Shown: in pieces, positions 36,401 through 43,659 of the stretch
How positions within the stretch are numbered: position 1 is the first letter of the stretch
How the letters are laid out: each line of letters begins with the position of its first letter
Assembly: GCF_014699035.1 (NCBI RefSeq)
Contig: NZ_JACXAA010000022.1
Coordinates: 1-64,000 of the forward strand
From: Spirosoma validum
GTDB taxonomy: Bacteria; Bacteroidota; Bacteroidia; Cytophagales; Spirosomataceae
Direction of reading: 5' to 3'
Length of the DNA: 64,000 nucleotides
Position numbers and translations under genes: made by a program
The notes under the pieces: generated by a model
Databases searched by the model: none
What the model saw: only the letters and a program-made list of their open reading frames with translations
What the model was told of the DNA's origin: nothing

Positions 36401-39358
36401 CGCGCAACGATACCCCTCCTGCGCACAGGCGATGTGGCAAGAGTCTTTGTTACGGCAACCATCAGGGCAACCGCTATGGGCAACCTGAGTAATACAGCGA
36501 CGGTAACGGCCTCGACTGCTGATCCCGTCCCCGCCAACAATTCGGCTACGGCTACCAGCTCACTGACTCCTCGGGCCGATCTATCCATCGCCTGTACCGA
36601 TGGACAGAATTCAGTCCAGGCGGGTAGCCCACTAACCTATACCCTGGTCGTCGCCAATAGCGGCCCATCCTCTGTTACAGGGGCCACGGTGACGGATAAC
36701 TTCCCATCGAGTCTGACGGGCATTACCTGGACGGCTTCCGGTGCCGGGGGGGGCGCGGTGGCTGCTTCCGGATCAGGTAATCTGAATGAACTTGTTAATC
36801 TGCCAGTTGGGGGCTCGGTGACTTTTCTGGTGACGGCTACCCTAAGCGCATCGGCCACGGGATCGTTGATCAATACGGCCATTGTAACGGTCCCCAACAG
36901 TGTCACCGATACGAATTTAGCGAACAATTCAGCGACCGACACCGACGCGATCATTCCCATCACCCCTACGATTAGTGGCTTCACGGCGGTGGGCAACAGT
37001 GTTTGTGTGGGCAGTCCGGTCACGTTCACCGCTACGGTGGGCAACGTAACAGGCAGCTACAATTATACCCTCACGAATGGCTTAAGTGCTCCCCTTACGG
37101 GTAGTTACAGCAATGCTACGTTCAGTCAGAATTTGACGGCCAGTGGATCAGGCGTTCAATCGTTTACGCTGACCGTGAGTGCTAACGGCCAGTTAGCCAG
37201 CACCACAACGAACGCAACCGTCAACAGCCAGCCGGTAGCGGGTCTAGTGAGCAGTGGCGCGTTGAGTTGCGCCATTACGTCGGTCACCCTGACGGCTTCG
37301 GGCGGCAGTTCCTATACCTTTACTAACGGGGGGGGGGTAGTGGGTACGCCCGGCTCAGTCAGTGCTTTGGCAGTCAGCACGCCGGGTGCGTATTCAGTGA
37401 CAGTAGCCAACGCCAGCGGCTGTATCAGCACGACTAGTACAACCGTGATTAGCGCGACGGGCACCGTGACAGTCAGTAACCCGGTTACGACCACGGCCAC
37501 ATTGACCACCGCTTTCAGTCAAAGCTTCACGGCTTCCGGGGGGGCAGGGCCGTATAGTTACAGTCTGGTCAGCGGCAGCCTGCCGAACGGATTAAGTTTA
37601 AACGCCAGCAATGGCGTCTTGTCGGGTACCCCCACCATCAGTGGCAGTTTTCCCCTCACGGTTCGAGCTACCGATGCCAACGGGTGTTCGGGCATCAGTG
37701 CGACGTATACACTGGTGGTGATCGATCCCGCTCCGACGGTGACAGGCCTGGCGGCCAGTTCTAATGTGGTCTGTATCGGTAGTCCGGTTACCTTCACCGC
37801 TAGTGTGGGTAACGTATCGGGCAGTTATACCTACACGCTGACTAGTGGCAGCAGCACCACCACGGGTAGTTCAAGTGCGGCTACGTTTAGCCAGGTGCTG
37901 GTGGCTACGGGCTCGGGCGAGCAAAGTGTCGTTCTGGTTGTACGGGCCAACGGGCAGTCGGCCAGTACCAACACCAGCCTGATCGTCAATAGCTTACCGG
38001 TAGCAGGCCTGGTGAGCAGTGGTATATTGACCTGTGCGATTACGTCGGTGACGCTAACGGCCAGCGGAGGTACTTCCTATACGTTTACCAACAGCAGTGG
38101 GGTGTTGGGCGTGCCGGGCTCAGCCAGCACACTGGTGGTCGGTAACGCAGGAAGTTACTCGGTTACAGTCGCCAATGACAATGGCTGTGTGAGCGTCACC
38201 AGTCTGACGGTGGAGCAGGATCGTCAATTGCCTACGCCCAGCCTAACCAACAATGGTCCTTTGTCCTGTAGCCTGACCAGCGTAACGCTGACGGCAGGCG
38301 GGGGAGCAACGTATCTGTTTGGTAACGGAGCTACGCCCCTTGGCGCGAACCTGGCTCGGGTGACCAGCGCGGGCGTGTATTCGGTAACGGTGGTCTCCGC
38401 CAATGGGTGCACGAACGTAGCGTCGACAACCGTTACGGGTAGTAGCCAGCCGCCCACGACCCCTGCGTTAATGGCCTCTGCAACGACCACCCTCAATCAA
38501 CCCATTTCGATAACGGCGGTGGGCTGTACTGGCTCACTCGACTGGATTGTTGTCGGGGGGAGTGGCACCGCCAGCGGAGGCATCTATACCCTAACGAATC
38601 CTGGTAATTATACGCTCTCCGCCCAGTGTAGCCTCAATGGCTGTACCAGTCCGGCCACCAGCCTGACCCTGTCTATTCAGGCGAGCGGTGAGTTACAGCT
38701 GATCCAGCCGGGCTACGACTGCCAAACGGGCGCACTGACGTTCCGAACGCAGGGGGGGGATGGAACGCCCATCGAATTTTTTGCCATCGGCGTGACGGGC
38801 TGGACGACGAACCCCAATCAGTTTGTTGACGACGAAATACTGACGTCGGCTGACCTCATTCCCATCCGACTGATCGCCCGCCAGTCAGGTCGGGAGGTTA
38901 CCTACGACTTTGACTGGCGCGCCAGTTGCCCACTCGTAAGCGACCTGACGCCGACGCTATACGTGAGACCGTTTACTACGTACGGATCAAGCGCGATTAA
39001 CCTGGTGGTGGATGTTGTTGAACTGAACCGAGTGGCAACCAACGGCTTAATCACCATCAAAATCACGCGGGACGCTAAAGTCGCGCTCAGCTTACCTGCC
39101 AGCGCAACCAGTGTGGGCGGTCGCGTGGTGCAGAACAGTGTGTGGCAGTTAACTACGTCAGATCCGGCCTACTACGTCCTGACGACGAATCAGGTGATTA
39201 AAGCTGGTGATAAATTATCGGTGGGTCTTACGGGCGTAATCAGTCCGGGTGAAACGACGGGTATACTAAGCATCAGCTCGGTGCTGACAGGCGTCGCGGG
39301 TGAGCAGAAGGTGACGAATAATGCGGATGCGGATAAAGTTGAGTACTTTCCCCGCTGA
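30470..39358 (+). CDS. Giant repetitive surface protein (2962 residues)
   Basis: A signal peptide (to about residue 22) is followed by an N-terminal RFWTGNTNTDWNTATNWNP domain. Multiple Ig-like/He_PIG repeats follow (SGSLPTGLSLNTTTGVVSGT). Residues about 1002-1372 form a right-handed beta-helix block with TNTNDAGAGSLRQAM and TNCTISNN-type rungs. Two DUF11 domains start near 1908 (ADVSVGMSSP) and 2036 (ADLSIACTDG), followed by more Ig-like repeats. The C-terminal 138 residues (2825-2962) are homologous to the end of the 1447-residue protein at 7928-12271. It is secreted and probably cell-attached. Adhesion or gliding is the likely role, but this is inference. Internal exact duplications and poly-G tracts (G10 at 37328-37337, G8 at 36746-36753 and 38752-38759) make it unstable at DNA level. 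LytTR and HTCS genes precede it. Confidence 0.92.
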   Translation: MKPTFYVLFLFLSLGISNNLFAVNRFWTGNTNTDWNTATNWNPVGVPTASDYVYVNDGTGSPVIASGTTVTIRSINISGRTLTINAGGILNLRGDGAEFAYLQIGSNSTVNNNGTIAVESAAGGSVPGYIEIYANAQLNNSGLIRANCSTGYDLQNSGNIVNQNCGQIRLAGLGIYSSIGSFINNGYLQTNFCQNVTNNGVIKYESGGLAATNNGSVRVNDNPTNSTIFTYQGTYSGTINGIYTNAAGTTSAGSFTAPNTFTPSVLPTGSQTLYAKITPSGGGCTYIVPFTYTYVAPPNFTTDPTTKTVCSGSGTTFTVAASGSPTYQWQVNTGSGTFNNLSNSTPYSGVTGTTLTISNVAGLNGYQYRCVATNAGGSDNSNSATLTVSTVTVTNPTTTTATQGTAFSQTFTASGGTTPRSFSVASGSLPTGLSLNTTTGVVSGTPTQNGSFPITVRVTDANGCSEVSATYTLVVNSSVPTISGFTTLDNTVCVGIPITFTATVGNVTGGYAYTLTNSSSTSIAGTASSTSFSQNLTASGSGAQSFTLIVNDNSQSTFATTNVTINSSPTANLTNNGPLSCTLANVTLTASGGTSYTFANGSGTVLTGSGATRSVTTSGTYSVSVANASGCVSTTSTTVISNTATVSVTNPPTTTATQGTAFSQTFTASGGTTPRSFSVASGSLPTGLSLNTTTGVVSGTPTQNGSFPITVRVTDANGCSEVSATYTLVVNSSVPTISGFTTLDNTVCVGIPITFTATVGNVTGGYAYTLTNSSSTSIAGTASSTSFSQNLTASGSGAQSFTLIVNDNSQSTFATTNVTVNSLPVPSVTTNFGGTLTCAQTSLTISVSGGSYYAFARQGGGGILSVSGVIPDGMLHDGFAIVNASGVYSITTTVASTGCSSVTSTTVFSNTATVTITNPVTTTATTGIAFSQAFTASGGVTPRSFSVASGSLPTGLSLNTTTGVVSGTPTQSGSFSITVRATDANGCSGTSATYTLVVSVACTNLYTVTNTNDAGAGSLRQAMLDIMATTCPAPFTITVTASGTINLASVLPEIVKDIAFIGPGANSLTVRRNSSDNFRIFHLHSDNKTVSFNGFTIADGSSNIGPGIANDGDGSTLTVTNCTIQNNQSTDLGSIYNYGSLIVTNCLFTGNTSRQGGGIYHEGTQLIISNSTFTNNSTTVYGGGIYSRLGNTTITNSLFTGNQTNGQGAAITFSGNATLTNCTISNNRADSNGGGIASFSGSQTLINTTITSNTGNIGGVKLSGDLTLINCIVAGNISIAGPQYDDIENTVNSASTNNVIGTGGTGGLTDGVNGNRVGVKALLAPLGNYGGPRQTHALLPGSPAINIGTTVGAPATDDRGISRVGLPDAGSFESRGFTTALSSGNNQSATVNTAFASPLVVTVSSANSEPVAGGVVTFTGPGSGASINPASGTASIGTTTASRVITANATAGGPYSVTANANGATPNQTFNLTNTSAAPTIAGFTTLDNTVCVGSPISFTATVGNVTGSYNFTVTNGTSTTTGTSANTAFSQNLTASGSGSQTFTLTINDNSQSASATTNVTVNSLPTAGLTNNGPLSCTLTSVTLTATGGNSYSFANGSGTVLTGSGATRSVTTAGTYSVSVANASGCVSTTSSTVISNTATVSVTNPTTTTATQGTAFSQTFSASGGVTPRSFSLASGSLPTGLNLSTSGTLSGTPTQSGSFAITVRATDANGCSGVSATYTLVVTDPTPTLAGLSASPNPVCVGSPVTFTTTVGNLTGSYAYTLTNGSSTSIAGTSSNASFSQNLTAIGSGVQSFTLLVSANGQLASASTSVTISVAPNATIAYMGSPFLTNGSPVNVNQTGTGGGAYSVNPTGLSLNASTGQITPASSSPGTYTVTYTVAASGGCSSFTTTTVLAIQAPAPQTADVSVGMSSPASGVPGGSVSYTITVANAGPNDAANVQVTDILPNDLTITMVTTSYSNGTIAADPPTNNTVRATIPLLRTGDVARVFVTATIRATAMGNLSNTATVTASTADPVPANNSATATSSLTPRADLSIACTDGQNSVQAGSPLTYTLVVANSGPSSVTGATVTDNFPSSLTGITWTASGAGGGAVAASGSGNLNELVNLPVGGSVTFLVTATLSASATGSLINTAIVTVPNSVTDTNLANNSATDTDAIIPITPTISGFTAVGNSVCVGSPVTFTATVGNVTGSYNYTLTNGLSAPLTGSYSNATFSQNLTASGSGVQSFTLTVSANGQLASTTTNATVNSQPVAGLVSSGALSCAITSVTLTASGGSSYTFTNGGGVVGTPGSVSALAVSTPGAYSVTVANASGCISTTSTTVISATGTVTVSNPVTTTATLTTAFSQSFTASGGAGPYSYSLVSGSLPNGLSLNASNGVLSGTPTISGSFPLTVRATDANGCSGISATYTLVVIDPAPTVTGLAASSNVVCIGSPVTFTASVGNVSGSYTYTLTSGSSTTTGSSSAATFSQVLVATGSGEQSVVLVVRANGQSASTNTSLIVNSLPVAGLVSSGILTCAITSVTLTASGGTSYTFTNSSGVLGVPGSASTLVVGNAGSYSVTVANDNGCVSVTSLTVEQDRQLPTPSLTNNGPLSCSLTSVTLTAGGGATYLFGNGATPLGANLARVTSAGVYSVTVVSANGCTNVASTTVTGSSQPPTTPALMASATTTLNQPISITAVGCTGSLDWIVVGGSGTASGGIYTLTNPGNYTLSAQCSLNGCTSPATSLTLSIQASGELQLIQPGYDCQTGALTFRTQGGDGTPIEFFAIGVTGWTTNPNQFVDDEILTSADLIPIRLIARQSGREVTYDFDWRASCPLVSDLTPTLYVRPFTTYGSSAINLVVDVVELNRVATNGLITIKITRDAKVALSLPASATSVGGRVVQNSVWQLTTSDPAYYVLTTNQVIKAGDKLSVGLTGVISPGETTGILSISSVLTGVAGEQKVTNNADADKVEYFPR
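31670..32913 (+). repeat. Exact 479-bp duplication inside the giant gene
   Basis: By eye, bases 31670-32148 and 32435-32913 are identical, at an offset of 765 bp (255 codons, in frame). The copies are separated by 286 diverged bases. Flanking sequence at both ends differs immediately. Other repeats of the same domain (near 34907, 35401, 36960, 37482) are related but diverged, so this pair is a recent duplication or gene-conversion event. Confidence 0.9.
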
Positions 39359-39403
39359 TCAGGATCGGGGGTGGAGGACTCCGATCCTGATTCCTCTACC
39401 CCC
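39358..39403 (+). terminator. Stem-loop with possible pseudoknot after the giant gene
   Basis: ATCAGGATCGG (starting at the last base of the stop codon) pairs with CCGATCCTGAT at 39381-39391, an 11-bp perfect stem. The loop segment GGGTGGAGG (39369-39377) can in turn pair with CCTCTACCC at 39393-39401 through nine pairs, one a wobble. There is no T tract, so it may protect the 3' end rather than terminate. Confidence 0.6.
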
Positions 39404-39517
39404 AATATTATATGTCTGTACTAGTAAGCCAAGCAAACTACACTCGCTACCGTAACACCATTCGTGCGGTTTGGACTGAGCAGGCATTGAACTCGTTGTG
39501 AATGAAAAGCCAATCAG

Positions 39518-40696
39518 CTACGCATTTTGAACGCCGATTTGTGGATTCGGAACTCTCGTTGACGCATGCTTCCGCGGAGCTACTGTTTTTTTCGTTTTCT
39601 TACGTTTGCCCCACCAGATCAAAAAGCCGGTAACCGGCAGACTAGCGGCTATCAGGGCCACAAACAGCGCAATAAGTTTGGTTGGCCACCCGAGCAGACT
39701 ACCTGTATGGATTGGAAACACCACCCGGCGGGCTTTGAATCCTCGCGTTTCATCGTCGTATAAGCGCTTTTTAACCAGATCGCCGGTTTGGTTGTCGAAA
39801 TACAGAAAGTCGACGATGTTGCTAATCGCAGCTTCGTAGTTCTTCTTTGATGCGGTGATCGACAAACTGTCTTTTTCAGGTAACGTCAACGTAATAAGAC
39901 CCGTATACGGCAAAAGACGATTGGTTTCAGCGTAAATTTTTTCGTAAAGGTCAGTGTTCTTATGGGCTTTGGCTGTCGGATTTACGGGCGCTTCCCGCTT
40001 GGCCTGTGGCTTCCCATCGAAAGCGTAAAAAAGCAGGTTATTCACCCATTTGTAACTCCAGATTAGGCCGGTCGACGCGATCAGAAAAACAAACGGTAGT
40101 ACGTAGAAGCCAAAGATGGCGTGCAAATCCCAGTTAAGTCGCTTGAACGAGGCACCCCATTTTATAGTAAATCGCTGCTTTCTGTTTTGGCGATTCGGCC
40201 ACCAGAGAATCAGCCCCGATAGCATGATGATCAGAAACGCACTGCACGAAATTCCGGTAATGATTTTTCCGGTATCGCCCAGGCAGAGGTACCGGTGCAG
40301 CCGTAGCACAACTGAATAGAAAGCGTCTTCTTCCTGACGCGTATCGACAATTTTGCCCGTATACGGATTGAGGGCCACTGACAGAATATATTTCGCTTTT
40401 TTGCTCTGCTGTAGACCAATAATCACCGTTCGGTCGGGTTGGGGCTCGATCTCGATGCGACTTACTTTTTTTCCGGGGAACTGCGTTGTCGCTGTGGTCA
40501 CTAGTTGATCGAGCGGTAACCGCTGGGCACTGGCTGGTGGTGTAACCGTGTGAAATTTAGCGTAGATGATCGGTTCCAGCTCCTCCTCAAACACAAGCAG
40601 CGAACCCGTCAGGGCTACGATAAAAACGACAAGGCCGGAGCCTAGCCCCAGCCACAAATGCAGTTTTGACGCGATGGTTTTTCCGATTGATGCCAC
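39518..40696 (-). CDS. PepSY-associated membrane protein (iron-uptake type)
   Basis: 392 residues. The first membrane helix is at about 14-36 (LWLGLGSGLVVFIVALTGSL), followed by a periplasmic PepSY domain. Further helices lie near 155 (LIIMLSGLILWW), 205 (FYVLPFVFLIASTGLIW) and 350 (LIALFVALIAASLPVTGFLIWWG), with a basic cytoplasmic tail. Conserved His residues in helix-flanking positions (KLHLW, RLHRY, DLHAIFG, PIHTG) are typical of PepSY proteins thought to act as ferric-siderophore reductases. It lies downstream of a TonB siderophore receptor on the same strand, the usual pairing. Confidence 0.88.
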   Translation of the reverse strand: MASIGKTIASKLHLWLGLGSGLVVFIVALTGSLLVFEEELEPIIYAKFHTVTPPASAQRLPLDQLVTTATTQFPGKKVSRIEIEPQPDRTVIIGLQQSKKAKYILSVALNPYTGKIVDTRQEEDAFYSVVLRLHRYLCLGDTGKIITGISCSAFLIIMLSGLILWWPNRQNRKQRFTIKWGASFKRLNWDLHAIFGFYVLPFVFLIASTGLIWSYKWVNNLLFYAFDGKPQAKREAPVNPTAKAHKNTDLYEKIYAETNRLLPYTGLITLTLPEKDSLSITASKKNYEAAISNIVDFLYFDNQTGDLVKKRLYDDETRGFKARRVVFPIHTGSLLGWPTKLIALFVALIAASLPVTGFLIWWGKRKKTKKTVAPRKHASTRVPNPQIGVQNA

Positions 40697-40720
40697 AGAC
40701 GTAACGGTTAAATGTTAATA

Positions 40721-40787
40721 ACCACAGAGGCACAAAGAACATAGATATGTTAACCCTTCGTGTTCGTTTTCTTTGTGCCTCCGTGGT
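40721..40787. repeat. Palindromic intergenic repeat, type CCACAGAGGCACAAAG
   Basis: ACCACAGAGGCACAAAGAA (40721-40739) is the reverse complement of 40769-40787 except at one base, with about 29 bases between. It lies in the gap between the receptor and PepSY genes. Similar CCAC(A/G)GAGGCAC-type hairpins are scattered in many bacterial genomes, and the element at 55666-55769 in this window is of a related style. Confidence 0.8.
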
Positions 40788-40795
40788 GAATTTAT

Positions 40796-43270
40796 TTAGA
40801 ATGTATACGAAACGGTTGCCATGAAGTTGCGCGGTGCTCCGGGGAATAACCGCAGGTAATCATAGCCACCAACCCAGTACGTTTTGTTGCCCAGGTTGTT
40901 TAGGTTGACCTGGAACTGGAATTTTTCGATTCGATAATACAGGGCAGCATTGAGCAGCATATAAGCCGGAATCGTCTGCGTATTGTTCAGCGACAGGTTC
41001 CGTTCGGCTACGTAATTACCACCAAGCCCTATGCCCAGCCCCTTAAGATTCTGGTTCACAAACGTGTATTTCGTCCAGAAACTACCCTGGTTCTTTGGTG
41101 CGTTCGGCTTCTGCATGTTCACCAGTACCTGGTCGGCGGCTCTCGATCCGGCGTCGGTTATTTTGGCATCGTTGTAGCTATACGTAACGATCAGGTTCCA
41201 GTTTGGCAGGATGTTGCCCGTTACGTCAAATTCCACGCCCTTCGCCCGCTCCTGACCAATCTGCATCATCAGGTTCGGATTATCAACGGCATTGGCCGAA
41301 TACAACGTATTGCTTTGTGTAATGTCATAAATCGACGCGTTGGCGGTCAGTCGTCCGTCCAGCCATTCGGTTTTCAGGCCAAATTCCGTCAGCGAACTCC
41401 GGATCGGATCGAAAGGTCCACCCGATAGCGGATCGCTTTGCACAGTGGCATCCTGCGGGTTGTAGCCTTTGGTATACGTACCGTACAGATTGATATTTCT
41501 GTTCACCGTGAAAACAGCGCCAATACGTGGCAGTAACGCATGTTGCGTTACGTTGTTTTCAGCGGTAGTTGTGTAGCCTTTTTTGTCGATGTACGTATCA
41601 TACCGCAGGCCGAGCAAAAGCTGTAAGCGATCTAGTTTCACCTGTTCCTGCACGTAAAGCCCATGCAGTGAGTAAAAAACGGGCGTCGTTGCTGCGTTCG
41701 CCACTACGTTGTAAATGTATTTGGATGGGTCTTCCAACTGGTTGTTCTGAAGCGTCAGATCATAGTGGGAAATGTTCGGCTTTGGAATGCTCCGGGTAAC
41801 GCCATTGCTGGTGTAGTTATAAAACTGATACAGATCGGGGCGCCTGGCATTATACGCGGCTGCTCCTCCGGCTTTCAGCAAATACCCGTTGGCGGTCTGC
41901 TGACCTGATCCTTTCGGAGTCGATGACTGGATGTAATCGTAACCGATAACCAGCTTATGTTCGGCCCGTCCCGTATTGAAGTTGTGGTTGAAAAACAGCG
42001 AAACGTTATCCATGAACGACTTGGTTTGCCGGACGAAAACCTGCCGACCCACCAGGTTTGGGATGGCAATACCCGCCGAGTCGACCCCGTTAACGTTACT
42101 GCTCCGGTGCTCCAGCAAATCTTCGCTATATCCCGTGCGCAGATACGCCATATTGAACGACGTATTCTGACTGAACTGATGGTTCAGCGAGGTCGTAATC
42201 AGGTACGTTTCTTCGTTCAGATAATCGTTCACAGCATTTAGCGACGTAGCAATGGAGCTGGAATACAGGTCATTCCCAACCACCGATTGCCCCCGATCGA
42301 GTCGACTATTCGATTTGTTATAGACCAGATCGAAGTTGATGCGCGTTTTGTCGGTGGGCAGAAACGACACCGATGGCGCAATGATTATGTTTTTATCAAA
42401 CTGAAGATTCCGGAAGCCCTGCGCATTCACATACCCCAGATTCAGCCGGTATAACAGGGTTTTACTTTCGTTCATCGGCCCCGTGAAGTCGGCCAGTACG
42501 CGCATAGTGTTGAAACTACCCGTCGTGAACATAAGTGATTTCTGCGTTGTGGTCAGCGGCTTTTTCGTCACCCGGTTCAGCGTACCACCCGGCGACGTAT
42601 TGCCATATAGCGCCGAAGCCGCGCCTTTAATGACTTCAACCCGTTCCAGGTAATTGACCGGCGGTTACTTCCAGAAACCAGAAAACGTGCGTAATCCATT
42701 GAATAACTGCGTCGTGCTGCCCCCATTCATACGGAAACCGCGAATAGTCAGATCGTCGTAAAACGTAAACTGATTCACACCGCTCATATTCTTCACGGCA
42801 TCGCCCATGGTAAACGCGCCCTGATCACGGAGCACCTCTTTCGTTACGTAGCTAATTGCCTGAGGCACTTCTTTGATTGGCGTCGCCGTTTTGCTGGCGA
42901 TAAAGGATACGTCGTTCTTATACGTCGTTTCCCGTCGACCGGTAATTTCAACAGTCTGTAGTTGCTGCGCATTTTCCTGAACGGTCAGGTTCAGCATTAG
43001 TGTTTCACCAGCGGCCAGAGAAACCTTCCGTTCAATCGATGCGTAGCCGACGCCAGAAGCAGTAAGTTGGTAATTGCCGGCCGCCAAGTCTGACAGAGAA
43101 AATTCGCCTGAAACGGACGTAGTGGTACCCTTTCCAGTGCCTTTCAGAATAATATTGATCGATTCGGCAGGATCGCCATTTTCGGTGCTAATTCGTCCTT
43201 TGATAGTTCCGCTCTGGGCAATCGCAAACGAACTGAGTAATGTGAGAAACAGGGTAGAGATAAATTTCAT
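40796..43270 (-). pseudogene. TonB-dependent siderophore receptor split by an in-frame stop
   Basis: A receptor of about 824 residues in a single reading frame, interrupted by one TAA at 42665-42667 (after RTFSGFW-K). The N-terminal piece has a signal peptide (SFAIAQ), a CarboxypepD-like domain (IKGRISTENGDPAESINI) and the plug start (EVPQAISYVTKEVLRDQGAF). Directly after the stop the frame continues PPVNYLERVEVIKGAASALY and GNTSPGGTLNRVTKKP, then a full barrel ending in RNFMATVSYTF. No base shift is needed, so it is a nonsense codon rather than a frameshift. The barrel piece lacks a signal peptide, so the gene is probably inactive unless the stop is read through or is a sequencing error. Family: FpvA/FhuA-like ferric siderophore import. 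Confidence 0.88.
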
Positions 43271-43659
43271 TAACAGTGGTTTTGATCATTCGATTATACA
43301 CACTGCAAAGCTAACCTTATTTAGACTTATTATTAATTGGGTAGAAATTCGATGTGCGAAAAATACAGTAACTGTCCTGAAAAGTACTACGTAGTAAATG
43401 GGTAATGGGAGAAATGGTAGTGCGGTTTTACGGTAATTGCTTTATTCGCAGTGGTCTGACAGAAGATTAAACTTAACTTTTTGCTGATAAGCCGCGCTTT
43501 AATAAGCATAAGTCAATGTCTTCGCTGACTGTACATGAACCTAACCAAATAAATAATGCCAAACCACAGGCCGGGGATTAAACCGGGAAGGATAGCGCCA
43601 TTTGTAGTGTAATCCTTGCTTTCCTTCCCGGCTGTGTAAGCAGATGCTTTTTCTGACGG
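43271..43659. other. Intergenic region with a long-loop hairpin
   Basis: 389 bp between the receptor start and the serine-hydrolase end. CCGGGAAGGA at 43583-43592 can pair with TTCCTTCCCGG at 43621-43631 around a loop of about 29 bases, possibly ending minus-strand transcripts. A promoter for the receptor should lie at the left of the gap. No Fur-like site was confidently seen. Confidence 0.4.

Noticed and set aside
34024..37797. Several minus-strand frames of 80-140 codons inside the giant gene
   Set aside because: They arise from the repetitive, stop-poor Thr/Ser/Gly codons of the plus-strand gene and repeat with its domains.
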